The notes beneath the pieces are model-generated. The model saw only the letters and a program-made list of their open reading frames with translations. It was not told the DNA's origin and did no database searches. Positions 45,883 through 64,000 of a stretch of 64,000 nt of DNA are shown here, piece by piece. This DNA comes from Imbricaverruca yamaguchii. Taxonomy: Eukaryota > Arthropoda > Thecostraca > Neoverrucidae. The position numbers and the translations under genes are program-made. Positions within the stretch are counted from its first letter, which is position 1; every line of letters starts with the position of its first letter. Location of the stretch: NCBI GenBank assembly GCA_034440575.1, contig JAOTOL010001625.1, positions 2,874,501 through 2,938,500 on the forward strand, in the 5' to 3' direction.

Positions 45883-48654
45883 CAGAGGTGAAAAAGTGTC
45901 CAGCCTGTCACCTACAGAATATCGAACACCACCAGGCGGTCACATGTTGATAGTTCACATTAAGACCCGTATGCATGTGTGTGAGCGCGAAATATCGACC
46001 ATGCCGCTGAAATGGAACAAAGAAGAACGCTTTAGTCCATATATGATCTCCAATTTATTCAATTATATACGATCTTCAATTATTAATTAATATGTCAAGT
46101 TACAACACACACTATAAGCTAATCTTCCTTCTATGGTGTGCATCCATCAATACCATCTATGGTGCGTATTATTGTGGTTTAATGTGCTCACAATATGTTG
46201 TGCACACATTTTACTTCGCAAAGCAAAACCACACGTTAAGCTAGCTTTTACTGTGAAAATATGCTCAATGTATGTCAGACAAATATATTTTTAAAAAAAG
46301 ATCAGACCAGGTTAGATATTTTAACATTTTTATTATTCAACACACAAATTGTGCCTATATTGAAGAAACAATTTAAAAGGAGGTATGGTAAACCAGGCCA
46401 GACTATTTTTAGATATTAAATAATAATAGTATGTTATTTTGCTTTCTAACTAAAAATAAGCATTTCTGAGGGAAATCAATGGTCACATCATACTAAGCAT
46501 GCGAATACACATGGTATTACAATATGCTGTTCTCCAAATCGAATGACTCATTGAAAATGAAATTCACCAATACAAATTGAATTCCCTTGTACAATAAGGA
46601 AGTCAATATAGCACGAATATCAAGGGCAGAGTGTCATAGGTTATATTTTGCATTAGTTTCAAGTAATTTTTTTTTAAACCTCTTGGTCCATGGAGCAAGT
46701 TCTGCTTATGGCAAAACGTGGGCCCCGACACAAATAAATAAAACCCGTGGAAGTGACCAGATGAAATTATCAAAATAAAGGCTCATATTGGAAGAACCAA
46801 AACATTTGTTGTCATGATAAGGAAGTCATTACAGAAGTCTGCAGTGTGGGAAAATGGCTGAAGTAATATGTTAGACTGAGAAACGAGAAAAGTGTTAATT
46901 CAGTCAGGTATGACCAAGGTTGGGTTTATGTCTTGGAATTCTGAAATTGGAGAGGAAAATTATGTGGCATTACAGTTTGGCATAGAGCAGAGGACTTTGA
47001 GGACTTTTCTTCTAATCTTAATCCTAGATTATGAGGAAAACTGTGTTGCATTCCAAGTTGGAGAATGATGTGATTTGTTTCTGTCATAAAAAAAAACAAT
47101 TTTCGCACTTTTCACTGTCATGCTCCGTGTTTAATGCTCCCATGATCATGACCAAACATCAAGGAGACCGCAGTCATTGTCAGACTCAATTTCTCTCTTG
47201 GACAAATGGGGTGGAAGACTTCCTGGAGATAAAATAATATTTTTCGCGGCCAACATCAAAGACAAGACCATGTTTACAATACTTCTCATGACTCTCGTCT
47301 CTCAGAGACGACACACCACCTACGCAAACATACACAAGTTCAGCTTCAACAACGCCTTGGTACTTATTAGGTAGATACGTGCACACTGAAACTAGCTTTG
47401 AAAACAAACTGCGCTGGAAAACGGAACTGTTGCGTCGGATTCAGTCTCTGGAAGGTGACAGGATACTGTTCCGCCCGTCCGCCGCTTGAGATTGCCGAAA
47501 GTGACGCCTGGTAACGGTTGCGGGCATGGACGATTGATTGCAACAAAAGTATTGGTGATGGATAAAATCCGAAGGACTTGTGAGCATCACAAGGAGTGGG
47601 GCTATCCGCACGTACAACTTTCTCCACGAATTGTCATTCGACAGTGGTGTGGAGACAGTGGAAAGCGGAGCCTTTTTCACGCACTGAAACACGTGCAGCT
47701 CGTGTCACGATGACTGCGCCCGCACAGTCTGCAGCCACTGATCGTCAATTTGAAAATTATAGTCGGTACATGGGGCCATGATGTGAAGGTGACGGCAAGT
47801 CGCTAAGTTTAGCCGTTTCCGAGAACCAGACCAAATCGTGAAAAACGCCCAAAAACGTCGCTTCCGCTTTTCACACCCCCCTCGCGTGCGCGTGGCGCGT
47901 GACTCGGAAACGGTTGCCACGACGCTGTTGACAATTGTCGTGGTAATACTGAGGTGTTGGTTTGGTGTCAACCGGTCCATTGGTTGTCGAGATATTGCGG
48001 TTTGAATCGAGTCGATGGGGAGCGCTAAAATTGGTGATTTTCCGAACGCAAAATCGCAGTTTTACATGCTATTCCTATGGGCGATCGGTCATTCGCCGGA
48101 CACCCGTTCTCTCAAGACCTCGGTGACGTGCACGCGCAACACGTTGACCCGACCGCAACGGAATTGTGCCAGACGGATAGCCAACATCTGGAGCTTTCAC
48201 GTGATGTCAGCCATATCTCGTTACCTGTGATGTGAGCCGTGCCACAAGCCACAAACTGCGCTGGAAAACGGAACTGTTGCGTCGGGCTCAATCTGGACGG
48301 CGACGGGACAGTTCGTAGGTGACAGGCTTACCACGGCAATGTTAAAACCTATGGACTTCACCACGAGTGGTAGAGTCTTTTCAGCCCCCCCCCTGTCCCC
48401 TCGATCATAGCTACTAAATTGTTTCCGTACGCTTCTGATACATGCACTGAAACAAGATGAGTATGCATGTCTGTATGGCTAGAAAATACAAATTGACTGG
48501 GTATGTTAAGAGGAAAAGCGGCCTGATAATAAATACAATCCATGCGCAATGATAATACGGTACCGTAAGTTGTCACCACAACCGGATATATTTTTCATAT
48601 ATGTCACCCACGCTCGTTGGCGAGTAGCCGGGTTTTTTCACCTCTGACTGCCTG
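45875..48654 (-). mobile_element. Non-autonomous hAT element, 2.76 kb, copy R (inverted)
   Basis: Element 45883-48646 begins CAGAGGTGAAAAAGTG and ends TTTTTTCACCTCTG. Flanks ACTGGCTG and ACTGCCTG match at 7 of 8. The whole length is the reverse complement of copy L at roughly 95% identity by eye. It is inserted in a unit of the 58-bp minisatellite. No transposase. Confidence 0.93.
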
Positions 48655-48730
48655 GCAGGTTCCGTACCTCCATAAGCAGACACTGCTGCGGGCCGGTCTA
48701 CTCGACGGGCTGGCACAGCCCATACCTGTT
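48647..48730. repeat. 58-bp minisatellite, right part
   Basis: Resumes with CTGGCAGGTTCCGTACCTCC and GGGCCGGTCTACTCGACGGG after the hAT element. Confidence 0.85.
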
Positions 48731-49132
48731 TCGATGGGCCGACGTGGGCACGGGAGCAGCGCGGTGTGGCGATTGTCCCACGCGTGACGTGACACGAACG
48801 GTGACATGACGTAGCGCGTGACGTGACGTGGCGGCCACGGCCGATCGATGCCAGCTGTGTCCGGCGTACAGCACGAACGGCCAGTCGGCAGCCGCCAGCT
48901 GAAGTTGGCAACTCTCGGGCTGAATCGGCTGAGTGCGAGCTGACGCGTTGCCGTATCGGCCGGAGTCCGGTGACCGGACCGTCGCCGCCGAGTGGCGTTC
49001 CAGTCGCGGCCGGACTTGCGCTTTGTGGTCCTGGATCGGCAGAGCAGCTTTCGGCCGGCCGATTCGGGATAGTTGTCTTCTTTTGTTGTCGTCTCAAGAC
49101 TGTTGTGCTCCTGGGCTTTTAGGTGTTTTACT
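48731..49132. other. GC-rich spacer with GTGAC repeats
   Basis: GTGACGTGAC-type short repeats at 48780-48835. Frames open on both strands through composition. Confidence 0.4.
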
Positions 49133-49262
49133 TTGAGTCGTTGATTCGGTTGATTGTGGCTTTACGACGAAGTCGGCAGCTGGGGCCGTGAGGTGTCGCC
49201 TGCCCCTCACGCTGGCAGGAAGAACGGGCGACGCGGGGAATCGAGCCCCGTACCTCGTGAGT
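49133..49262 (-). mobile_element. tRNA-derived SINE, family 1, 5'-truncated
   Basis: Reverse strand: box B GGCTCGATTCCCC, CTTCCTGCCAGCGTGAGGGG, the 3' hairpin GGCGACACC...GTCGTAAAGCC and a CCACAATCAACC tail. Box A is missing. Confidence 0.85.
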
Positions 49263-50369
49263 GCTTAGTAACATTCGGTCATAATTTATGAAGAGTCAGG
49301 TGAGAATTATGGAGTAAAACAAACTGAGGAGCGAGCGATGTAAACCGTTATCCTCCATGGCTTCGATGCAGGGGTGTAAGCTTGCATTTTGCAAATATAG
49401 CAGCTGCCACATGAAACCAAAAATTGGTGCGGAATTCAAGAAATGTATTCAATATTACTACACCAGTAGCCTCAATACATTTTGACTAGATGTTGTGGCC
49501 GTCCAACATCGAGTACACAATTCAGAGCGCATTGTCACGCAGTCCGTTTCGCCGTCATTCGCTCAACATCCTGGACTAGCTCACGCAAGAACTTCCGTGT
49601 GTGTGTGCCCAGCTTCCGTGCTGATTTGCCCTGCCTCAAGCTCAGTTTTTCTTAGAACTTGATTTGCCGCACCGAAGTTTTGTCCAGGTCTACACTTCGG
49701 CCACATTGTGCTGCGACTAGAATGAAAAGAACGTGGAGTCGGATGTCATAATTAAAGAGCAATAGCTTTCCATCATCCTACCGTCGAACAGCCCTAATCA
49801 ACCTTCGAACGGAAAAGGAAATGATACTTGTCTTGGCGTAATGTTCTGGATGAGTTTTTCTAGCTCTGGTTCCTCTGCTCTGGTCACATCGGGAATCATG
49901 GGTTGTCACATTTCATCTGCATCCAGAGGGTACGCCGTGCGTATTGCGATCTTTGTCGAACATGATCTGCAAATGCCTCGGAGGGTGATAGGCCGCAGTC
50001 TTCTGTAACTTTCCGCCTCTTCTAAAAGAGAGCGAAGCGAAGTGTTGTGTAAATGACATTTGTTGTCGAGGTCCTTCCGTTGCCGTGCATTCAAATAATC
50101 ATACATGTTACTTGGCCAAAATGACACGGAGTTTGGGCACGAAGAAGTTCCGGTCCACGTCCTGCCCACTCCATTAAGGTACACGTTGATGAGTCGGCTC
50201 TTCCACTCGAATGAGTTTCTCCTCATCTAAATTAAAGACCTTTGACGTTCTTTCAAGACCTTCCTTGGCCGCTGACGGTCGTCCTCCTTTTGTTGTCGGC
50301 TGGTTTTCCTCTGCTCTAATTTGCCCTTTTTTCTTCATTGACGTCGCTCTGACAAGTTGCTTGAGGATG
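49263..50369. other. Unannotated spacer upstream of Imp
   Basis: A 106-codon minus-strand frame (49906-50226) of ordinary composition has no recognised domain. It could be a transposon relic. Confidence 0.35.
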
Positions 50370-50480
50370 GGTGGTGGGGGTCAGTAGTCCATGGGTAGGA
50401 TGCTCGTCCACAAACTAAAAGATTGTGGGTTCGAGACCAATCTCTCGCTACTTTTCGTCTGCGACCAACCGGCGTGAGGG
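50370..50480 (+). mobile_element. tRNA-derived SINE, family 2, 3'-truncated by another SINE
   Basis: CAGTAGTCCATGGGTAGGA, GGGTTCGAGACC and TCGCTACTTTTCG match family 2. Homology stops at CGACCAACCGGCGTGAG, where a family 1 SINE starts, so the hairpin and tail are not contiguous here. Confidence 0.8.
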
Positions 50481-50640
50481 GGAGGGGCGTCGGTAGTTCA
50501 GTGGTTAAGCCGAGCATCTGACACGTCAGGGGCACGGGGTTCGATTCCCCGCGATGCCTGCACTTCCTGCCGGGGTGAGAGGCAGACGACACCATATGGC
50601 CTATGCTGGTGAGCGCGTAGTAAAGCCTCAATCCAATTCA
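50481..50640 (+). mobile_element. tRNA-derived SINE, family 1, copy 3
   Basis: Box A-like CGGTAGTTCAGTGGTTAAG, box B GGGTTCGATTCCCC, body CTTCCTGCCGGGGTGAGAGG, then a decayed 3' hairpin and a CAATCC tail. It lies about 160 bp upstream of the Imp start codon, possibly in the 5' UTR or first visible intron. Confidence 0.9.
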
Positions 50641-50796
50641 AATGGGCACGAGGATTTGTCAACGCTCCAATACCAAAGCGGTGGACGCGTCACAGAACCA
50701 ACAGCCAACCAGCGAAGTGGTCGGACGGCAGGCGCGGCGGCGATGGCCGCCAACCCAGCGGCTGACCGTGTGTCACCTTGCAGGGCGGCAGCCGTG

Positions 50797-58505
<7,709 letters not shown>

Positions 58506-59960
58506 TGCACGGCCGCCGTCCGTCCGACCGAGTCTGAAGCTCTGACCGCCGGCAAACCGGGCCAACCGGCCCGCTCCCCGCCGCACCACTCTCGTCTCTG
58601 GCCCAGCCGCGCTCCTCTGCGTGCGCCCGCCGGCCCAGCCGTCCCCACCTGACCGGAGCCGACCCGACCCGGGCCGGCCGCACAGCCGCATCGGCGCGGC
58701 CTGCTCACACTCGGCTCCAATACACACTTCGCCACAACGCTGGCTGGCAAGTGGTGCCCGCGGAGAATCGATGTCTTTTATATGTCTAGTGAGTAAATTG
58801 TTTATTTTTTATATGTGTTAATGAAATTTTTGTTGAATTTTATATGCGAGAGAGAGAGAGAGGGGGGGGAAGCTAAAAAGGCTCGCGCGCGCGCTCGAGC
58901 GACGGTGATGTCGCTGCGTAGCCCGGCGGAGCCATCGGCTGTGACCATCATGTCACCGAGACACGAGGTGGCGTAGCAGAGCGAGATTCAGGGATAGAGG
59001 AGACAGGAGACACGTCCGACGGGGAGCGCCAACCGGGCTCCCGTCCCCGAAGCACAGCGCCCCCTTCCCAGATAGCTGGCCCGTTCCACCGCCGCCGCCA
59101 AACCGGACAGAGCAGATCGCAGAACTCGGACAGGAACGATCCCGGACTGACCACTACCTCGCGCGCGCCGCCGCTGCCGGGCCGTCTGGCCTGCCGGTCG
59201 GCCGGTCGGCCGGTCCGGCGCCAACCAGCAGGCGACGCGCGCCCCTGGCGTCGCCGCCCGGCCCGGCGCCCACTACTCAGGTCCTGTTCAGTTGTCGGGC
59301 CGGGCCGGGCCGGGCGCGTGGTGTCTTGACGCAGACGCCCGCCCGACGCCGCTGTATCATAGATTCAATACACCGTTTTCCGTTACTCTTTGCTTGCCTG
59401 GTGTGTTGGGGCACCGCGCGCCGACACCGCCGCTCCGTCTGTCGCCGCGGCGCCCCTCCAGTGCCCGTTGATGTGCGGGACGTCGGGCGGCGCGGCACAC
59501 GCCGCGCCGCCCCTTCCCATCCATATACTACAACTGCTGTGCATGTGCCTATGTTTATGGTATTTGAGTTGTTAGCCTACGCGTAAGTCCATACCCGTAT
59601 TGCCGCGATAGTTTCCGCTCTGGTGGTGTTAGCGCCCAGGTCTTGTGTACACCAGTACAAGCACGTGTCTCCGTGCCGATTCTGCGCGCGCGCGCCGCTC
59701 GCCGGCCCACGGTGGCGCTGCCCGGTCCTCCGGCCAGCCGGCCGACACCTCAGCAGAGCTACCTCAGTACACGGCCGCCGGCGACCGGCGTGGTCCAGTC
59801 CGGCGGCCGTCTCGCGGTGCCCGCGCCGGCGGACGGCACGACGGACGCCGAGGCGACGTGACTTCTTGTGCGTACGCCTAGCCGTTTGTACCCCCTCTGT
59901 GTTTCTGAGTGGCGCTCTGGTTTCTGGCTGGACGAATAAATTATTACGGTTGAGAGGTGT
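58506..59960 (+). other. Imp 3' UTR (predicted)
   Basis: About 1.45 kb from the stop to the predicted cleavage site. GC-rich with an AT-rich block at 58775-58850 and an AG/G tract at 58848-58870. Open frames on both strands around 59007-59880 have no domain. Confidence 0.7.
59935..59940 (+). terminator. Polyadenylation signal AATAAA
   Basis: Canonical AATAAA, followed 17 bp later by a GT-rich tract (GTGTGCGTGCGTGCGTGC, 59957-59985) of the kind that binds CstF. Confidence 0.75.
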
Positions 59961-60371
59961 GCGTGCGTGCGTGCATGTGTGCGCAGCACGGGTGTGGAAA
60001 CAACGCAGACCGACGTAACGCCACCCCAACCGACAACAAAATACTCCAGCGACAACACCACTACCGAAACCACACCTCTCACGAATCACAACACGATACA
60101 CCTCATCTGACGTCCAACACAGCCACCTCCACTCCCAGCACGGCCGCCGGCACCCATACCACGCACACATCCGTCGCCTTCACCGGACCCAACACCAACA
60201 CGCGCACCGCGCTGATGCCCGCGCCGTGGAACATCGGGGCACGGACACGGATTCCGACCATACCACATCAGAATAAGGCCTAACAGCACACACACAGCGT
60301 ATCATCACCAACCCGCCCACCGCAATCGCCATCGAAACGCACCACACCGATACAATACACCGAAACACCAC
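59961..60371. other. No recognisable feature
   Basis: C/A-rich spacer downstream of Imp. Confidence 0.4.
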
Positions 60372-60985
60372 TTCAGGCGCCCTGGAGTGCCTCTGAAAGT
60401 TTCGCGCACTGGAGGGGAAGGGGGCGAATCCCACCCCGCTAAGATCTCGGCTCCTATTAAAGCTGGAGCAACGAATTTCGCAGGGTGGATGGGTACGGTA
60501 GTGAGCCATATTCTGTGCAAATTTCATGGCCTTAGGTCGTTACCTTCAAGGTCAAATCAGGTCACATGTCAATTTTCTTGTTTCACAATCGTGATTGTGT
60601 TTAAATGCTCCAAAATGGGTATCGATGTTTTGGAATAACTAATGGTGCAATGCAGATGCTAGACTCGGAATTTGACCTAAGGTTACGTATATAGCAGCAG
60701 TTTATCAGGTCATTACCTGCTCCAGTTGCCGGAACCGGGCCGCCCGCCCGACTGCTCCGCCGGGCGACTTGGCGGAATCGGCTTCGCGAAGAACGGAGTG
60801 AAGTGCACGAATGAAGTATGGAAAAGCTTGGGCGTTAATAACGAACAGTAGTTTTCAGGATGCGCAGGATACTAACATGCAAAGCGACATTAATCGCATG
60901 GCAGTCATTTGATTTATGACCATATTGCTGTTGACCAAGTTTGATTCCATAACCTGTCATGAACTTGACCTGATTTCAGGGTGTC
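60372..60985 (+). mobile_element. piggyBac-like TTAA element C, truncated copy 4
   Basis: Begins CAGGCGCCCTGGAGTGCCTC and follows element C (CTCGGCTCCTATTAAAGC, GGTCATTACCTGCTCCAGTT, CATGAACTTGACCTGA). Homology stops at 60985, where the ~365-bp dimer should begin. Right end missing. Confidence 0.8.
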
Positions 60986-61659
60986 GATTTTTTCAAAACA
61001 TTGGGGGCCGAAGTGTCAACGCCTCCCACCCCCAACCAACCAAAAACTCATCGGATTTCGCCCACTATATTTTCAGATCTCAGGCATTCTGAGTTTGTAT
61101 TCAACGATGTGAATGTTTGCTTATTTAGCTTACTCACGAACGAGGAAAATCATCCAATAACTGAAGTCACATAATTAAAAGAGCAGTGCACAGTACATGT
61201 CAACATAACTGAATAATGGCGTACGACTGCAGTTTCATACAGCAGGCTCGAATCTATCGCCCCCCTCACCCCCCTCACTCCACACATCAACAAGCTCACA
61301 CCGGTTTAAGTAAAAATGTTTAAGCGATTAGATGCAGGCACCGGCCTTGATGGAGTATCGGAGCACAGCAGACCTGAACTGTGATGACAATCGGTGAAAG
61401 CATTTCCTTGGCGCCTAACATTAGGGAGAGACGAAGCCAAAGTTGTGATTGGGCGAGTTCCGGGTCGAGGAGGATATTTGTATTCATACCTGCGGCATCA
61501 GAATAACATTTTGTAGTTTCCAGTGAATCTGGAGCACTTTACCACAGGGCAATTCATTGTGAAATAGCACCATTAAATGTCCAAATGGAAAACACTGAGG
61601 ATAATTTTGTGAAGAGGATCATGCTGCGGAGGGGAAAAATCCAGGAAAAGCCCGTTTCC
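60986..61659. other. No recognisable feature
   Basis: AT-rich spacer with C-rich patches. No gene. Confidence 0.4.
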
Positions 61660-61905
61660 TCCGACCATGAAGTCCACTGGCGAATCAGGGCCGCGGAGCA
61701 CACTGTCTACTGTGGCGGACGAGAGCCGAGGAGCACACAGTCCACTAGGGGCGGACCAGGGCCGTGAAGTACACCGTCCACTGTGGCGGGCCAGCGTCGC
61801 AGAGCACGCCGTCCACTGGCGGACCGGGGTCGCGGAGTACACCTCTGTGGTGGACTGGGGCTGCTGAGTACACCGTCCATTGCGGCGGATCAGGGCCATC
61901 AACAG
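61660..61905. repeat. ~39-bp minisatellite
   Basis: Five to six diverged units with GGAGYACACNGTCCACTG and GGCGGACCAGGGCCG. Confidence 0.8.
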
Positions 61906-63530
61906 GCCAAATTATATCATGTCATGTCAGTGGCGTACCTAGTTGTGATGGGGGTGGACAAACTGATTTGGTATGGTCACACCGACTCCTATTTTTTAAA
62001 ATGTCCATGGACCACTATGTCAGTGGGATACTATTGTATTTCATTTTTTAAGAATAATTAGTGACCGACTTGGCTGTCCTGTCGAGGGGGCCAAATTTGC
62101 CACCATCATTACTGAATCACCGGATTTCAACACTAACTCCCCGATCCTGTTCAAAGGATATTCTGTTCGCACCCCTTGATAAGTCACCTTGCACTGCTGA
62201 AATCACTAATCACCGGTACAAATTACTAGAAAATGTCAAATTTTCCGATTTCAGGCATTCCGATTACTCACGCAGGGTCGCCAAAACGCCAACAGTCGTG
62301 CACATGTACCTTGTGCCCATTCGCCCATTCGCCATACTACGAGCGCTTCTCCAGTTTCTGCTGTCTCCAACGTTTTGCTAACTGCTGTTACATGATGTCT
62401 TGTGCCATATTTGGCATGTGGATTTACTGGTATGGCGGCTCATTTCGAAAATTCGACGAATTCAATTCCATGTATTTGTTTTCGTCTTCCCACATTTGCT
62501 CGTGGTCAAGAAATTACGATTCACTGAGCTTTGATGCATCTTATCTCTGCTCCCAGATTGTGCACCGAGCCGAGACCCTAGCTAGGTGTTCGCTGTTTTA
62601 CCCGTTGAGTTTTGATTCGTTCATGGATGTGTTTTAGAGCTCCAGCCAATTTTTTAGGGGCCCGGCACATATTTGAGACCCGGGTACTTTTTAGACCTTT
62701 GTTGCTTTTCTTGTACACCGGTGACATGTGCGAGGTATCGGTGCGGTTTCGAAGACCCCGATGTCTTTATTTCGTGCCCGGGCTTTTTGTTCCTTTTTAC
62801 GACCAATTCGCTTTTTGAGGTCCAACCATATTTTAAGGCCCTGCCGCTTTTTGCGAAACTCGAGGTTTGGAGGGCCCGGTGCACGGGCACCACATGTTAC
62901 CCGCGCCGTCTTTCCTGTCAAATCAAATCCTGTCAAATAAACAAAATATTTTTGTAAAAATTGAAAATTTCAAAACGGTTTTCTTCGAAAAAATGCTCAA
63001 ATTCAGAAAAGCTTAACCTTAACAAAACTGTTTTTAAGAAAAACTAAATTACAAGAAAGATCACCTCCCCCACCAATATATTTTTGTATAGCCTACAACA
63101 AATCCCTAACCTTGCTTAACCTAACTAAACATAATCCCCTTGTATGTTTGATGGAGGTAAAATGCATGTAAAACTTGTCCCGTTGGTTACCTTAAACTGC
63201 AGTAATGCTGCTCATCTGATATATCATGATTGAGATGGAGACCTTGGTACAACATTCAGTGTCAGTATCCTATGATTTATTTTTCAAGCATCTGGAAGAA
63301 ACATGGAAAGAAGAGATTGTCAACAAACATGCTTATGTTTCCAAGAGATGAAAATGCATGCAAGACCTTGTTGACAGTCAAAAGGAGCTGATGGAGTTCA
63401 TCCAACCAGCCCATCCATTTGTTTGAACCACTTTACCTCTGATGATTATGATCCTGGCCTATCAGATTTGTATGGTATGGAGTGTCGCATCATGCTTGTC
63501 TGGCATGCTTGCTGCATTTTGGAGCATCTT
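61906..63530. other. Unannotated spacer
   Basis: No gene recognised. A 28-bp match to the right end of element P (TTAC then CCGCGCCGTCTTTCCTGTC) at 62897-62925 is the only repeat hit. Confidence 0.35.
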
Positions 63531-63534
63531 AGAC

Positions 63535-64000
63535 ATCAAGACACAAAGATCAGTGTGACTATGAGCCACAAGGGCCATTCTTGGTTGCATTCTGAACACT
63601 CAACCAGTTTCCCACGAAATCAGTCGATTAGCCCTCCCTGGAATACTGAAAAATACTGTAATAATTGCCTATGGCGTTTGGGCGCTAAATAACCAACCAT
63701 GGTCGATGCGCCCTAAAACCACAATCACACACGCACGCCTATGGTGTTTACAGATGTTCAATGTGCTGCTACTGACAATGGTTTTTGGCAGCTGGTTCTA
63801 GTGTTCTATTACCCTGTTTGTGAAGAAAGCCTGTCTTAACCTTGTCCTGCTGTAGTTAAGTTTAATTTTGAATTGCTGACCTTTAATTGCATCATTTCTG
63901 TTAGATTGAAATATTTATCTAATATATCCATTCTCCTGACTATGAACAAACTTAAAGACCTCAGTGAGTGCTCTTCTTAACTTTTTATATCTAAGTGAAA
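63535..64000 (-). mobile_element. CR1-like LINE, copy C (3' end, runs off the window)
   Basis: Reverse strand equals the 3' part of copies A and B: the last coding region and the segment ending CTTGTGGCTCATAGTCACAC. It is split at 63680-63736 by a ~57-bp insert. Confidence 0.88.
63667..63749 (+). mobile_element. ~57-bp hairpin retroposon-like insert, copy 3, with TSD
   Basis: The insert 63680-63736 has GGGCGC...GCGCCC arms and a CCACAATCACACACGCAC tail. Flanks are GCCTATGGCGTTT and GCCTATGGTGTTT (12 of 13). The other LINE copies lack the insert, which gives an empty-site comparison. Confidence 0.85.

Noticed and set aside
49906..50226. 106-codon minus-strand gene with a faint SOCS-box-like end
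   Set aside because: The match is too weak and the frame has no supporting start or splice context.
62897..62925. Fourth copy of element P
   Set aside because: Only 28 bp match its right end; kept as a note, not an element.

Overview
The window is nuclear DNA from an animal, most likely an arthropod. It contains one clearly recognisable host gene, at 50.8-60.0 kb on the + strand: a five-exon orthologue of Imp/IGF2BP, the insulin-like growth factor 2 mRNA-binding protein family. All four KH domains are present with intact GxxG loops, and no RRM domain is visible. The wording of the KH2-KH3 linker and the absence of RRMs resemble the insect/crustacean form. Very GC-rich third codon positions, long (CT)n/(AT)n tracts and tRNA-derived SINEs would fit a crustacean, but I cannot fix the species.

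Almost everything else is mobile or repetitive DNA, and much of it can be dated by nesting. From left to right: 0-7 kb holds two hAT-type MITEs with perfect 8-bp target-site duplications (TSDs), a composite flanked by 8-bp repeats, a TTAA element, a 98-bp minisatellite and a tRNA-derived SINE. 8-10 kb has a foldback-rich repeat with T-box-like half-sites, a HARBI1-like transposase exon and a truncated TTAA element. 11-12.5 kb is a CR1-like LINE. 13.8-18.0 kb is a ~265-bp satellite interrupted by a 2.8-kb transposon with long terminal inverted repeats and a 427-codon transposase-like frame. 19.2-25.2 kb is a nested stack: a jockey/I-type LINE is cut by a TTAA element and a SINE, then joined to a CR1 LINE that is itself cut by a second TTAA element. 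28-35 kb has a 0.55-kb microsatellite, a third MITE carrying a nested SINE, and two different TTAA elements that abut. 35.5-36.6 kb is a promoter-like CpG-rich island. Two ~2.75-kb non-autonomous hAT elements lie in opposite orientation at 37.8-40.6 and 45.9-48.6 kb and form a large inverted repeat.

The Imp gene carries unusual repeats at its splice junctions: a tandem array that copies the exon-1 donor, a 40-bp minisatellite touching the KH2 acceptor, and a ~0.9-kb compound microsatellite just upstream of the KH4 acceptor. A canonical AATAAA followed by a GT-rich tract marks the probable 3' end near 59.96 kb.

The most novel signal is a small RNA-like hairpin. It is shared by the 3' ends of two SINE families and by three ~55-bp retroposon-like inserts, two of them with 12-13 bp target-site duplications. 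The stem sequence differs between families but pairing is kept, which suggests a structured recognition element for a partner LINE.
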